Of a stretch of DNA of 64,000 nt, positions 48,901 to 60,900 are shown in pieces; position 1 is the first letter of the stretch; each line of letters opens with the position of its first letter. This stretch comes from Margaritifera margaritifera (Eukaryota > Mollusca > Bivalvia > Unionida > Margaritiferidae). A model generated the notes under the pieces. That model worked only from the letters and a program-made list of their open reading frames with translations, made no database searches and had not been told where the DNA came from. The DNA is taken from positions 4,550,501 to 4,614,500 of the forward strand of contig JAQPZY010001670.1 of assembly GCA_029931535.1 (NCBI GenBank). Reading direction: 5' to 3'. A program made the translations under genes and the position numbers.

Positions 48901-51900
48901 TGATTTAGCCACCAAAGCAGGTGGTGGTGAAAATTAAATCCCAGCAGTATCCAAGCTGATAAAGGGTCTTTGTGTGGTTTCCAGTTTGCTAGAAGCAGGA
49001 ACTGGAGAGGATGCAAGTAAAGTCTCCATAGTGGAATCAAGTCTGCAGCCGAGTTCTGAGTCACCAGAAGAAAGAGGCAAAGGTGAGCCGACAATAAGGT
49101 TTTGACCAGAAGAGCTCTTATGAGAGACCAGATTTGACTGATCCTGTCCCTAGGCTGGTGAGGAAATTCATCCTCACATATATGAAATCCTGAGAAGGGA
49201 TGAGATCCAACTTCTTTAGGTTTGGGATAAGACTGAGACAGAGGGACAGGTCCGTCAGAAGAGAATTTCTAAAGATGTTGTGCATCTACCAGTCACTGAA
49301 ATACTGGAGGATGGCAATCCCTGGTGACTTCAAGTGTGCTGCAGCTACCCGCATCATCCTGATAAAGGCTCTTGGGGTGGAGGCAAGGCCGAATCTTGAG
49401 GTGGAAGCAAGGCTGAACAGAACAGCTTGAAATTTAAATACCTCCTGGTCAAGACAAAATCTGGAATATTCCCTGTGTGGGAGGAAGATGGAAATGTGAA
49501 TGTATGCATCAGTAAGATTGATGGATACCACCCAGTTGCAGCTCCTTATGGTGTTCCTAACCAAGGCGATAGTCTCCATCTGGAAGTATTCTTCCCAAAG
49601 AAGTGTGTTTAAGGCGGAAAGGTAGATTATGTGCTAAAATTTTCCACCTTTATTCAATAGTAGAAAGATCAGGGAATAGAAAGCCAGAGTCTGGTTGTTT
49701 TCCACCCTCTCGACTATGCTCATCCACAGTTGGGTGTATAGCTATTCCCTAAATGAGCCAGTCTGGACTGGTGAAAGAAGATGGGGGTCCATGACAGGGA
49801 AGGATATTCCCCAAAAACAAATCCAGTAGCCATCCTTTAAGGTGGAATGGACCCACACATCATCCATGATGCCCGACCAAACCCTTAAAAAAAAAGGTTA
49901 GATGAGCTCCTACTGGGACACTGGGAAGGTGAAAACACTGCAGGAGAGGGTGCAACTCCCTAGGGCCAACCCTCGGGGAAGGGGGAGGAGTCTGAAGACT
50001 TTCTCCCTTGGCCTCTCCATTTGCCTTATCTAGCAAATGACAGGCAAGAGGGAGTTTGGAACTGAGGCTGCTTGTGTGACAGCTAAGGCTGTGCCTGCTT
50101 CAAGAAATTGGGAAAAGGTTCCAAATGGTTGGCAGGGTGGGCATGCTTCTTTGCCTGTTTCAAATCCCTCAAATCCTGTGATGCCATGGTGGGGATGAGA
50201 CCTCTGACAAGTGTCTCTGCTTCAAGAGATGCAGATCTTAAAAGGTTCTTGCTATGGTCTAGCAAGACATGCAACATCTCCAAAGCGGCATCCCTGTGGA
50301 GGTGAAGAAGCTCCATAAACAGCACCATTGACATAGAGAGTGCATAATCCAATGTCTTCACTACAGCCTCCAACAAATGCAGAAGTGCCATTGGAGACAA
50401 TGATTCCTCCTTCAAGAGACTGGAGGAGGCCACTAAAAAGAGATCGGCATGCAAAGTGATCATCACGAGAGAACAGGCCTTAAGCTCCAATGCCTCTAAG
50501 ATTTTAACCAGGAGGCAAGCCCATGCCCTAGCCAATATCCCCACTTGCTAGTCCAAGGTGGGCGCTTTAGGGGCCAATCAGCAAATGGACCTGATAACTG
50601 GAGGCAGAAACCAGCAGCCAAAGTGTAGAAGATGGGACAGACCAGGCCTGGCAAACTCCTGTCCCAAGAAAACTCTGTGTAAACTCATGGACCATCGCCA
50701 AGTATGGAGCAAAAAAAGATCTGGATCAGATGCTGCTCCAGCGAGACTCTCCAAAGACTTAGGACACAAGCCTGAGGGAAGGAGCCAGTAAAACTTCATT
50801 CACCACCTTATTGAATGTCCAAACTTCCTATAGGTAAGAAGCCTGAGACCCTAATAGAGAGGGAGGGGCCATTGCCACCAGTTCCTCTGAGAACTTGTTC
50901 AAGTCCACCATGATGGAGATGACATCATCCTGAGCCTGCTCCTGAGGCAAGACAGAACTGTTCTTCCCAGAATCTCTCTCCAGAGGGAGATGTTAAAATG
51001 GGGTTGCCCTCATCCCAATGTTGCTCATGGGGGGTGATGGGACTAACCCTACTAGTGGACCTCCTAGGTAAGTGGGATCACTGATCCCATCTAGATCATC
51101 TAGAGGTTGAGTGGCAGCCCCCTCCTGTTTGTTGCCCCTAGCCAAAAGTGAGAAAGGAAGACTCACTTCCTGGAAAGGAGGATGCCCACATCCCATAGAG
51201 ATTAAAAGGGAATATTTGGGGGGGGGGGGGCATATCCAATTCCCCTCCTTAGTCAGGTGAGTACTCCCTATCCCCATCAGGATTAAACAATCCCTATTCC
51301 TTGACCAATAATCATAGCCTGGTGACCAGAGACAGGTAAGCCCGGTGCTCAATGATATGCACCTTGTGTTCAGTGACCTGTGCTTGGTGACCAGTCAAAG
51401 ACCAGTCCAGCAATGATTATCTGATGGACAAGCCTACATCAGATCTATCCATATAAGATGACTGCTTTTCCCTCTCATGAAGGTGTGATTTGCTAATTTC
51501 AGTCACTGGGTCACTGACCTTGAGAGGGTACTGCTTGTCTCTATGCAATAGGTGCAACTCAATCCCAGGTGAATTTCCTCCTTTGGGAGGGGCCAAGGAT
51601 CAATCCCTCACCAGCACTGACAGCATCATAATGAGCATCAGGGATCCTTGGCCCTTAGGTGATTGCTGAACCATGGAGGTTGCAGAACATTCTTGCCCCA
51701 CAGGATCAGTACTCTTCCCCAACATCAGAAGGGATCCAGATACCTCCTAGGAACAGAGGGATCATCCACTGAAGACTAGGAGAAAGAGGGGCCCCTCTTC
51801 CTCCCCCTGTGCACTTGGTCAAACCAAAGACAACAAACTGGACAGCTGTCTATGCGTGCACACCCTGTGCATGCTAAGCAGGTGGGGTGAGTGTCCCACT

Positions 51901-54900
51901 GGGCCTTCCTATGCCCACACTTGCCCAAACCCTGCAATATCATAAGCTCTTAAAGATAAAAATTCACCCAAAACAAAAAATCCGGAACCAAAAAAAGACA
52001 GACAATACTTGCCCTAGCACTGGAACAATGAAAGGAGATACAATGTAATGAAGCACTGCTTGCTAAGCAAAGCAAAAAAAATCACCAATGTACAAAAAGA
52101 ACATAGATATCACTTAATTTAAAGCAAGGACTGAGGAGACAAACACTCAATTAATACAAAAAGATAGGTGAAATGCCAAAAAGACATTAACTGATGAAAA
52201 TGAAGGTAAATTTCAATGAGCAATACAGCACACATTTCACATGTTCATCATCCAAGGAAAAAAGGATGATATTCCATATGTTGACTCTGACTAAGGAGTC
52301 AAGACTGGGATCATGTTATTTTCAATTCTGGCCCTTCAATGCTAATTGGAGAATGGAATAATTAGTTTGGACTGGGGACAAGATTCATGGAAAAGAAAGC
52401 AATGCAATAGTAGCAGGTAATTATTACTACCATTAAATCAAAATTTGTCAGGTTACACAGAACTGAACAGTAGGTTGGCTGAAAGAGATAAATTTTAAAA
52501 GTATCTAAAATATAGGAATTATAGGATCATGTTCTAAAATATAGGACTTTTATTGGGTCTATAATTTTTATAAACATTATAGGACAAATATGATCCATAT
52601 GCAGCTCTACATACACTGAACTTTATTTATCTATTTTACACGTTGGTCCTTGTGATGAAAGATACACAGGTACAGAACTACACAATATAAACACCATCAA
52701 TATATCAAAATATGACAAAAATAAAAAGAAGATCAAAATGACTAATCTCAACTGGTTAATTTAATCATGCAAAGATAAACATTTCCTCTCAGTCAACAAT
52801 AGCTCTCTGTCTTCCAGGTATAATGCAACTTATATGGTCTGGAAACACTTGGTATAATCATCTTAAATTATAAATTAATGACTCAATTTGATATTGCAAC
52901 AAGGTAAACTAGAACATCTACCATGTTAAGCTGATAACTTGAATAGTAATCTTCATGAATTAGCTGTTCTGGAAGTTTCCTAAATTTAACTGCAGGAATG
53001 GTGAACAATTTTTCCAGTATATATGCTTCTTTCATATCCCACTTCCACTCTATGATGGAGATAAGTCTAAGGTCAAGGAAAGCTGATAACTTTTCTGAAA
53101 CAAGTAAGTACAGTGATTTGTCAACATGCATATTTTCTGATGATCATAATAAGTACTAAGCAAGTTTCATAGCAATCCACTAAAAACTGCAACAGTAATT
53201 GCATTTGCAACCTTGACATATATTGAATCCAGTTTCTAGCTGTATGTCAAAAAGGACAACAACTCTAACAATAAGCATCCCTCAAAAGGAACGGAGGCTC
53301 AACCAGGTGAAGAAAATTTTTTCCAGGAATTCAAGAAAAGACCATTTCTTCCTTTTAACTGCTGAGTGTTGCAACCATCTCTGATATTCTTCAGCGATTA
53401 CAAGATTTTCAAATTAGTTGTTGCAGTGAACATTGGATGTCATATTGGCACCATTTTCATTTAGGACCAAGCAGACATCATCTTAAGTCTTTTGGTGAAA
53501 ACCCTATGTCAATATGACTGTCCATTTAGGATCAGTAGTGAAAGCAAAATTTTCAAGACAGCCTCTGTGGCAGCCATATTGGATGTACAACTAGCATCAT
53601 TTCATTTAGGGCAAACTAGGTATCATAACAAGTCTATTGGTGAAAACCCCATATTGGTATAGCCATCCATTTGGGAGGAGTAGAAATAACAATATTTTCA
53701 AGATGGCCACCATGGTAGCCATACTGAGGGTCAGTTTGCATCAATTTCATTTAGGACCAACTAGACACCAGAAGAACTCTTCTGATGAAAACACCCATAT
53801 CAAAATGACTTTCCATTTAAGACGAGTAGCAATCACAAGATTTTCAGATTAGCACCATTTTAATTTAGGACCAACATGCCGTTATACGAAGTCTTCTGGT
53901 AAAAATCCATGTTGATATGACTTTCCAATTTGGACAAGTAACAATAACAAGATTTTCAAGATGGCCGTCATAGTGGCCATATTGGACATCTGCAGGACTA
54001 GTTGCATGAGTACTAGACAGAAGGATAGATGGTTGGATGGATGGACACGGCGATTACTATATATCTCCTGTCTCTGTCTAGATAATAATAATTTGGAAAG
54101 ACAAGGAATCTTCATTAATATAAGTGTGGTACTTTCCATCATGTTCCTAACCCTAACCCTTTCCATTTAAATACTGCATTCCTGCACATTTAGAGACACT
54201 TGAAAATTTGAAAGATCTATTACTGATATAAGTTCTGTATTTCAACTGGGAGTTATTAGTGGAACTTACATATGTAAATTATCAACCACAAAACAAAATC
54301 TTCATGCAAACAGCAAGTTCCAGATAAAATTATGCAGAACAGTTTCAACATACCAAAGTAAAACTAACTACCAGATAGAATTCCTTTATGTTGTTGTGAT
54401 GGCACCTGATGAATGCTCAGTATCTGACTGACACTGACTTCTAACCCCTAAACCTAATCTAACGTCTCTAAGCAATTGTAATTTTTCACAAGGAGAAAAA
54501 AGGGAAATCAAATTTCTATACATTTTTAATAGCTGAACAAAAGCAGCAGCTAACATAGGCACGATATTTACCCCAGTTGTGTTTGCAATTTTTTAAATGT
54601 TCGTGAGTGTTCAGGTTCATGATTTTTCTCCTCTTTAGCTGGCACATGGTTTTCCTCTTCTAATATGAGCCTAAAAGTTTCCGATGGATGATATATTCTC
54701 CTTCCCTCACTATCGTATTCCTTATTCACAGTGTCTGCTTCATCTCCTGACCTGAAAAATCATGCACATGCATCTACATCAGTGGTTCCCAACCTCAAGT
54801 TGCGACACAAATCAGGGTCATGGGGGGTCATCAGTAGGGTCGTGAAGGATCATCAGAACAAAATCTTTCTTTTGCTTTTTTAATGCTGAAAAATGCCCTG

Positions 54901-57900
54901 AGAGTCGGGAGGTCCTGTTAGTGGCCAATTTAGGGTCACAGCAAAAAATGGTCGGGAACCAGTGACCTACTTACTATAACAGGGGCTAGAAAGCATGTTA
55001 TTTTCTGCAGTATGCATATTATGTATATAGGAAACAGATATTATATTTACAAAGAAAAGGGATAAGACAAAGGGGATGGGGAGGTCAGCAAATAAGAAAG
55101 GGATTGACATAAATGAACTCAATACAGTTAAACAATTTAATGTATCATGGGTCTACTTAAATGCATGCTTTTAATTGATTTGGTTTGGTTTGGTGTTTTA
55201 TAGCACAGCAACACAAGTAGCTTATTTAGTGCTGAGGCTATGGAAGTAAAGTGCTTTGCCCAAGGACACACCACAGTAGTCAACTCAGGCTGATTTGATG
55301 ATAGGATTTGAACCTACACCATTTCAATCATAAGTCAGACACATTAATCACCAAGCCACTGCAGCTCCTTACTTAAATGCATACTAGCCATATTAAAAAT
55401 ATTGTCACTTCAAACTTAATTCTATCATGACCCCCAATTTAACATCAATATGAAAGTAAGATGTTTTTTCATAATATGTATATGCAATTCTGCTCCTTCA
55501 TTTTACTTACATATTCTGCACAAGGCACCAATACCATATAGTGGAAATTTTTTGCTGACACAAAATTTCGTGAATTTTGTTCAAAAACAGAGGATTCTAA
55601 TTTTGCCTAGTGCTATTTTAGTGATGGTGGATCTACCAAGGTTGTAATATTTAAGGTGGTGTATTTTGATGGGATTTATTTTAGTGACTGAGCTGCTAAA
55701 TTGCTAAAATTGTTCAATCTAAAAAAAATCATTCCTTTTAGCATCACACAAGTGTACAAAGATCAAGTATCCATTTCATTAACAACAAAAATTATTGCAT
55801 CATTCTTCTGATTTTGATGATGTAAGCTAATACTTAAATTTTTACAAGAAACATGTGTGCCCTAAACAAACTTCTCACACCAATACCCAAAGAATAGAGA
55901 AAATGATGATTAAAAAACAAATGAAACATATTTAAATAAAAATACTTTATTAATTTTTGATTTAGTTGCTTACTTAAACTAGAGGAATGGTGCCAAATTT
56001 GCTCAAATAAATATACCTCTTCCTCCTCGCATCCCACCCTTACTCCATGAAGGAGATGAATGTAAAGTAAAAGAAAGTGTACAACTCCTCTGCAAAAAGT
56101 GCAAGTACAATTATGTCAACATGCATATCGCCTGATGACGACCATAATGTCCAAATTTAACAACAATACACAAAAAATGGCAAGAGTAGTTGCATTCACA
56201 AAATTCTGTCATTCATTGCTTTCAGCTGTATGCCACAATGGGCAATAACTCTTATAAAAATCATAGGAATGCAAAGATTTGTCAATTTGTGCATCTTTAG
56301 ATGATGATCACAATATGTACCAAGTTTCATGGCAATCCATCAAAATCTGCATGAAAAACTGTGGAACTAGTAGCGCTAACAAGATTATGTCATACACAGC
56401 ATTAAGCTATGGAACAAAAAGGGCAATAACCCTAAAAACAAAATTGAGGCAGCGAAGTTATTTGTTGATATGTACATCTTCCAGTTAGGACCATAACATT
56501 TACCAAGTTTCATGACAATCCATAAAACCTGCTAGACTAGTTGTGCTAACAACACTGTGTCATACACTTTAAGTTACAAGACAAAAAGGCCAATAACTCC
56601 AAACAAAATTAAGGGAGCAAAATGATTTGTGAATATGCGCTATCTTCAGGTGATAACCATAATATTTACCAAGCTTTGTGGCAATACATAAATAAATGTG
56701 GATCTTGTTGAGCTAATGAAATTGTGTCTGCAGAACTAGTTGTGCTAACAAGATTCTGTTATATGCTGCATAAAAAGGGCAATAACTCAAACAAAAATTG
56801 CAGAAGTTAAGTGATTTGTCAATATGTGCATCTTCAGGTGATGACCATAATGTTTACCAAGTTTTATGACAATACTTCAAAAACTGCAGGACTCATTGCA
56901 CTAATGAGATTGTATCATACTGTTACAAGACAAGAGTCCCTTAAAGAGGCTGATGCTCTAATGGCTGAAAAGAATGTCCAGGAATTCAGGACAAGACAAT
57001 TTCTTCCTTTCAACTGCAGAGTTTTGAAACCATCTTTAAAATTCTTCAGGGATAACAAGATTTTCAAATTAACTGCTGTGGTGGACATATTGGATGTCAA
57101 CTTGGCACCATTTTCATTTAGGACCAACAATGCATCATAAGACAACTTCTGGCAGAAACCCCATGTTGGTATGACTTTCCATTTTGGAGGAGCAACGATA
57201 ACAAGATTTTCAAGATGGATGCCATGGTGGCCATATTCAATATCAGATTGGCACCATTTCTATTTAGTACCAGCTAGACATCATAAGAAGTCCTTTGGTG
57301 AAAGCACAATGTCGATGACCAGCCATCTAGGAGAAGTAGTGATAACAAGATTTTCATGATGGCCATTGTGGCAGTCATATTAGAAATTTTCGACCAATTA
57401 GACATCATAAGAAGTCTTTCAGTGAAAACCCCATGCTGATATGACCATTCAATCAGGAGAAATAGTGATAACAAGATTTTCAAGATGGCCACTGTAGCAT
57501 ACATATTGAATGTTTGAATGGCACCATTAGGACCAACATAAGAAGTTGCTTAGGAAAACCCCATGTTGATATGCCCATCGATTCAGGAGGAGAAGTGACA
57601 ATAATATTTTCAAGATGCCCATTGTTGTGTCCATAATGGACATCAGATCAAACATCATTTTCAACATCAGATCGACATCATTTTCATTTTGGACCAACTA
57701 TACATCATATGAAGTCTTCTGGTGAAAAGCCCATGGCAATATTACTTTTCATTCGGGAGGATTAGCAATAACAAGATTTTCAAGATGGCTACTGTGGTGG
57801 CCATATTGGACATCAGATTGGAACCACTTTCATTTAGGACCAACTAGGCATCATAAGAAGTCTTTTAGTCAAAACCCATGTTGATATGACCATCCATTCA

Positions 57901-60900
57901 GCTGGAGTAGCAATAACAAGATTTTCAAGATGGCCACTCTGGTGGCCATATTGGCTACCAGATCAGCACCATTGTCATTTATAACCAACTAGACATCATA
58001 AGAAGTCTTCTGGTGAAAACTCCATGTCAATATGACTTTCCATTCTGGAGAAGTAGTGATGACAAGATTTTTAAGAAGGCTGCTGTGGTGGCCATATTGA
58101 ACATCATATCAGCACATATTCATTCAGGAACAACCAGACATCACAATAAGTCTTTTAGTGAAAACCCCATGTTGATATGACCATCCATTCAGGAGGAGCT
58201 GCGATGACAATATTTTCAAGATGGCCACTGTGGTGGCCATATTAGATATAAGATTGGCAACATATTCATTCAGGACCAACTAGACATCATAAGAAGTCTT
58301 CTGGTGAAAACCCATGTCAATACAACTTTCCGCAGCAATAATCAGATCAACACCATTTTCATTTAGGACATACCAGACATCATAACAAGTCTTTTAGTGA
58401 AAACCCAATGTTGATATGACCATCCATTCAGGGGGAGTAGTGAGAACAAGATTTTCATGATGGCCACTGTAGTGGCCATATTGCATGTCTGAGCAGCACC
58501 ATTTTCATTTAGGACCAACTAGACCATGGGATGAATGTGTTTGTTTAGTTTTATTGCAATCCTCTAAGTAGTTATAAGGAGTAGAAATAACAAATGGATG
58601 GGCAGGCGACGGCCAGCAGACGACGGATGATGGACGACGGATGATGGACGACGGACAACAGACCAGACCATAAGCTCTTCTGGTCTATGACCAGTGGAGT
58701 TAAAACTGCAAAAGCAAAGTGATTTGTCAATATGTACATCTTCAGATGATGAACATAATATTTACTAAGTTTCATGGCAATCCTTCAAAACTGTACAACT
58801 AGTTGCACTAACAAGTGACAAATGGATGGATGGACAGACACAAGGATTACTATATACCGTATTTAGCTGTGTATAACGCACACAGATGTATAATGTGCAC
58901 CCCAATTTTCGACCCAGAATGAGTGGAAAAAATGTAGTTTTGACATATAACGCGTATGTAATATAATACATTTCAAAATCTTGAGTATTTCGCTCCGTTT
59001 TCATAGTGCGATAACAGTCGGCCATTTTGGATAGTGAATGAAAAAAGTGGCAATATTGAAATTATATCTTTCTGATTTTATGGTTGGCCCTTAAAAGGGC
59101 CCTTTAAAGGTTTGCCTAGTTGATGGAGTTCAATCTATTGGCATCAAATCCCTCAAATTCCTCTTCGTCATCATCTCTCTCGAAAAGTCACTGTATGTCC
59201 TTGTCTGTCCTGGTGTTGCTGCACAATAGCTTTCATCTTCGTCTTCGTCCTCGCTCTGAGTGGTCTTCATGCTTAGCATTGTCTTCCCACAAGATGTCAT
59301 CCTCTGTGCCATCCATTTTATTTGAGATGCAGCACTTTTTGAAGGCATGGATGATGATGCTTGGCAAGTCGTGTCGTCGTAAAAATGCATAGGCCCAGCT
59401 CACAGACCCCTTGTAGTCATCTATTTTCTTCTGTTTTGCAATCAATATTGCTTGAAAGCGAATCTCTGTCATGGATACTGAGATTCCCTGTCTTCTTCTA
59501 TCCATGACTCATTCAAGGACTCATGGCTCTCTATACTTTGCACTTTTCCCTCTGTCTGCCTGTTTTGTTGTCGGTATTTTCTTCAGTCTTTCTTTCATTC
59601 TTCTCTAATCCCTAACAGAAGACTCTCCTACATTAAACTCCCTCCCAGCAGCTCTGTTACCATGTGCTTCTGCATAGGCAATGATGGTTAGCTTGTCTTT
59701 CACATTGTACGAATTTCTTATACGACCCATGTTGATACTTTGACTATATTCGTTCAGATTCAAGATCGAACACAATATGCTATGTGAAAGTTTAGGTCCG
59801 GCATTTATACTTATTTGGATTATCATTACACCTCTAAAATATATCTCCATGTCCAAGCTAGAATTTACCAAGACAATGCATTGTACTTATGTTTGGCCCA
59901 TCAAAGCTTTAGTCGGCGCTGATTACCTTTAAAAACACCATGCTGAGTCAATTAAACACTGCTCACTGTATTGTAACAAAGAAGTTCCGTATCAAATACT
60001 GTTGTTTAAAATGAGAAATAAAACAAAGAAACAAGTTAATTTTCTGAAGAAAAGTAAATACATTGCAAATTTACCTAGACAAAGCAACGTGACTATGTTT
60101 AGCACATCAAAGCTTTAGCCGGTGCCGATTACCTTGAAAAGACCACACTGAGTCAATGAAGCACTGATCACCGTTAAAAAGACCACGCTGAATCAATTAA
60201 ATATTGCTCACCGAGACAAAGCATTGTAACTATGTTGAGTGCATCAAAGCTTACCTGGCGCCAATTACCGTGAAAAAGCCACACTGAGTCAATGAAGCAT
60301 TGATCACTGTATAGTCACAAAGATATCTCAAATACTATGATTTAAGCTGAGAAATAAAACTAAGAAACAAGTTTATTTTCCAAAGAAAAAAAAAAATGTT
60401 TTCCGACTTCATACATTAAGTGTTACTGTACAGGCTAACCGTAGTCACGACAAAAAAATGAGAACATTAACACTGCTTGAATTCTAAATATTATATTTCA
60501 ATTCAAACACGAATAAATGAAGACAAAATTAATTAGATCCACAGTTATCGAATATTGAACATTTACAGGTACAGTGATCATATATTTGTTCCAATGATAA
60601 AGACACCACTTAGTCAATGAAACACTGATCACTCTATAGTCATAAATAAATATAAATACTATCATTTAAGATGAGGAATAAAATCTAAGAACCAAGTTTA
60701 TTTTTCAACAAAAAAAAATATTTTCCAACTTCATACATTAATTGATTATTTTTTTCTACAACGTGTCAGTGTTACCGTAAGAAAGAAACCGTAGTCACAA
60801 AAAATGTCCCCTAAAGGTGCCTCTGATGAGAACATTAACACTGCTTGAATTCTACACATATTATATTTCAATTCAACCAAGAATAAATGAAGAAAAAATG

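Larger units (their letters stand above)
47254..52445 (-). mobile_element. DIRS-like retrotransposon, near full length, decayed (5.2 kb)
   Basis: Inverted terminal repeats of nearly 200 bp (about 47254-47455 and 52245-52445) share TAATACTTACCTGCTATTAC, CCTCCAATTAGTATTGGAGG-like and CATGATCCCAGTCTGACTCC sequences. A third, inverted end copy at about 47475-47520 (GGTAGCAGGTAAGTATTACA) is a candidate internal complementary region. Minus-strand order: Gag-like frames (51352-50083); reverse transcriptase (49579-49286); HHHLLWWLNQDQF and RNase H with VFLALQGCVN, VASDNMSV and RHQGGTHA (49094-48610); linker with NNKLPIYVPPVPDQRTWAVD (48560-48350); LLDLLVDEPRRLPQKRDLLL (to 48250); tyrosine recombinase end (48065-47768). 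Frames are broken many times. Inserted in an intron of the PDZ-LIM gene on the same strand. Confidence 0.88.

Noticed and set aside
54147..54162. Telomere-like CCTAACCCTAACCC
   Set aside because: Only about two units, inside transposon-derived intron sequence; too short to be an interstitial telomere tract.
59120..59392. + strand serine-rich 90-residue frame
   Set aside because: Antisense of the acidic tail and helix-turn-helix region of the pogo-like transposase.
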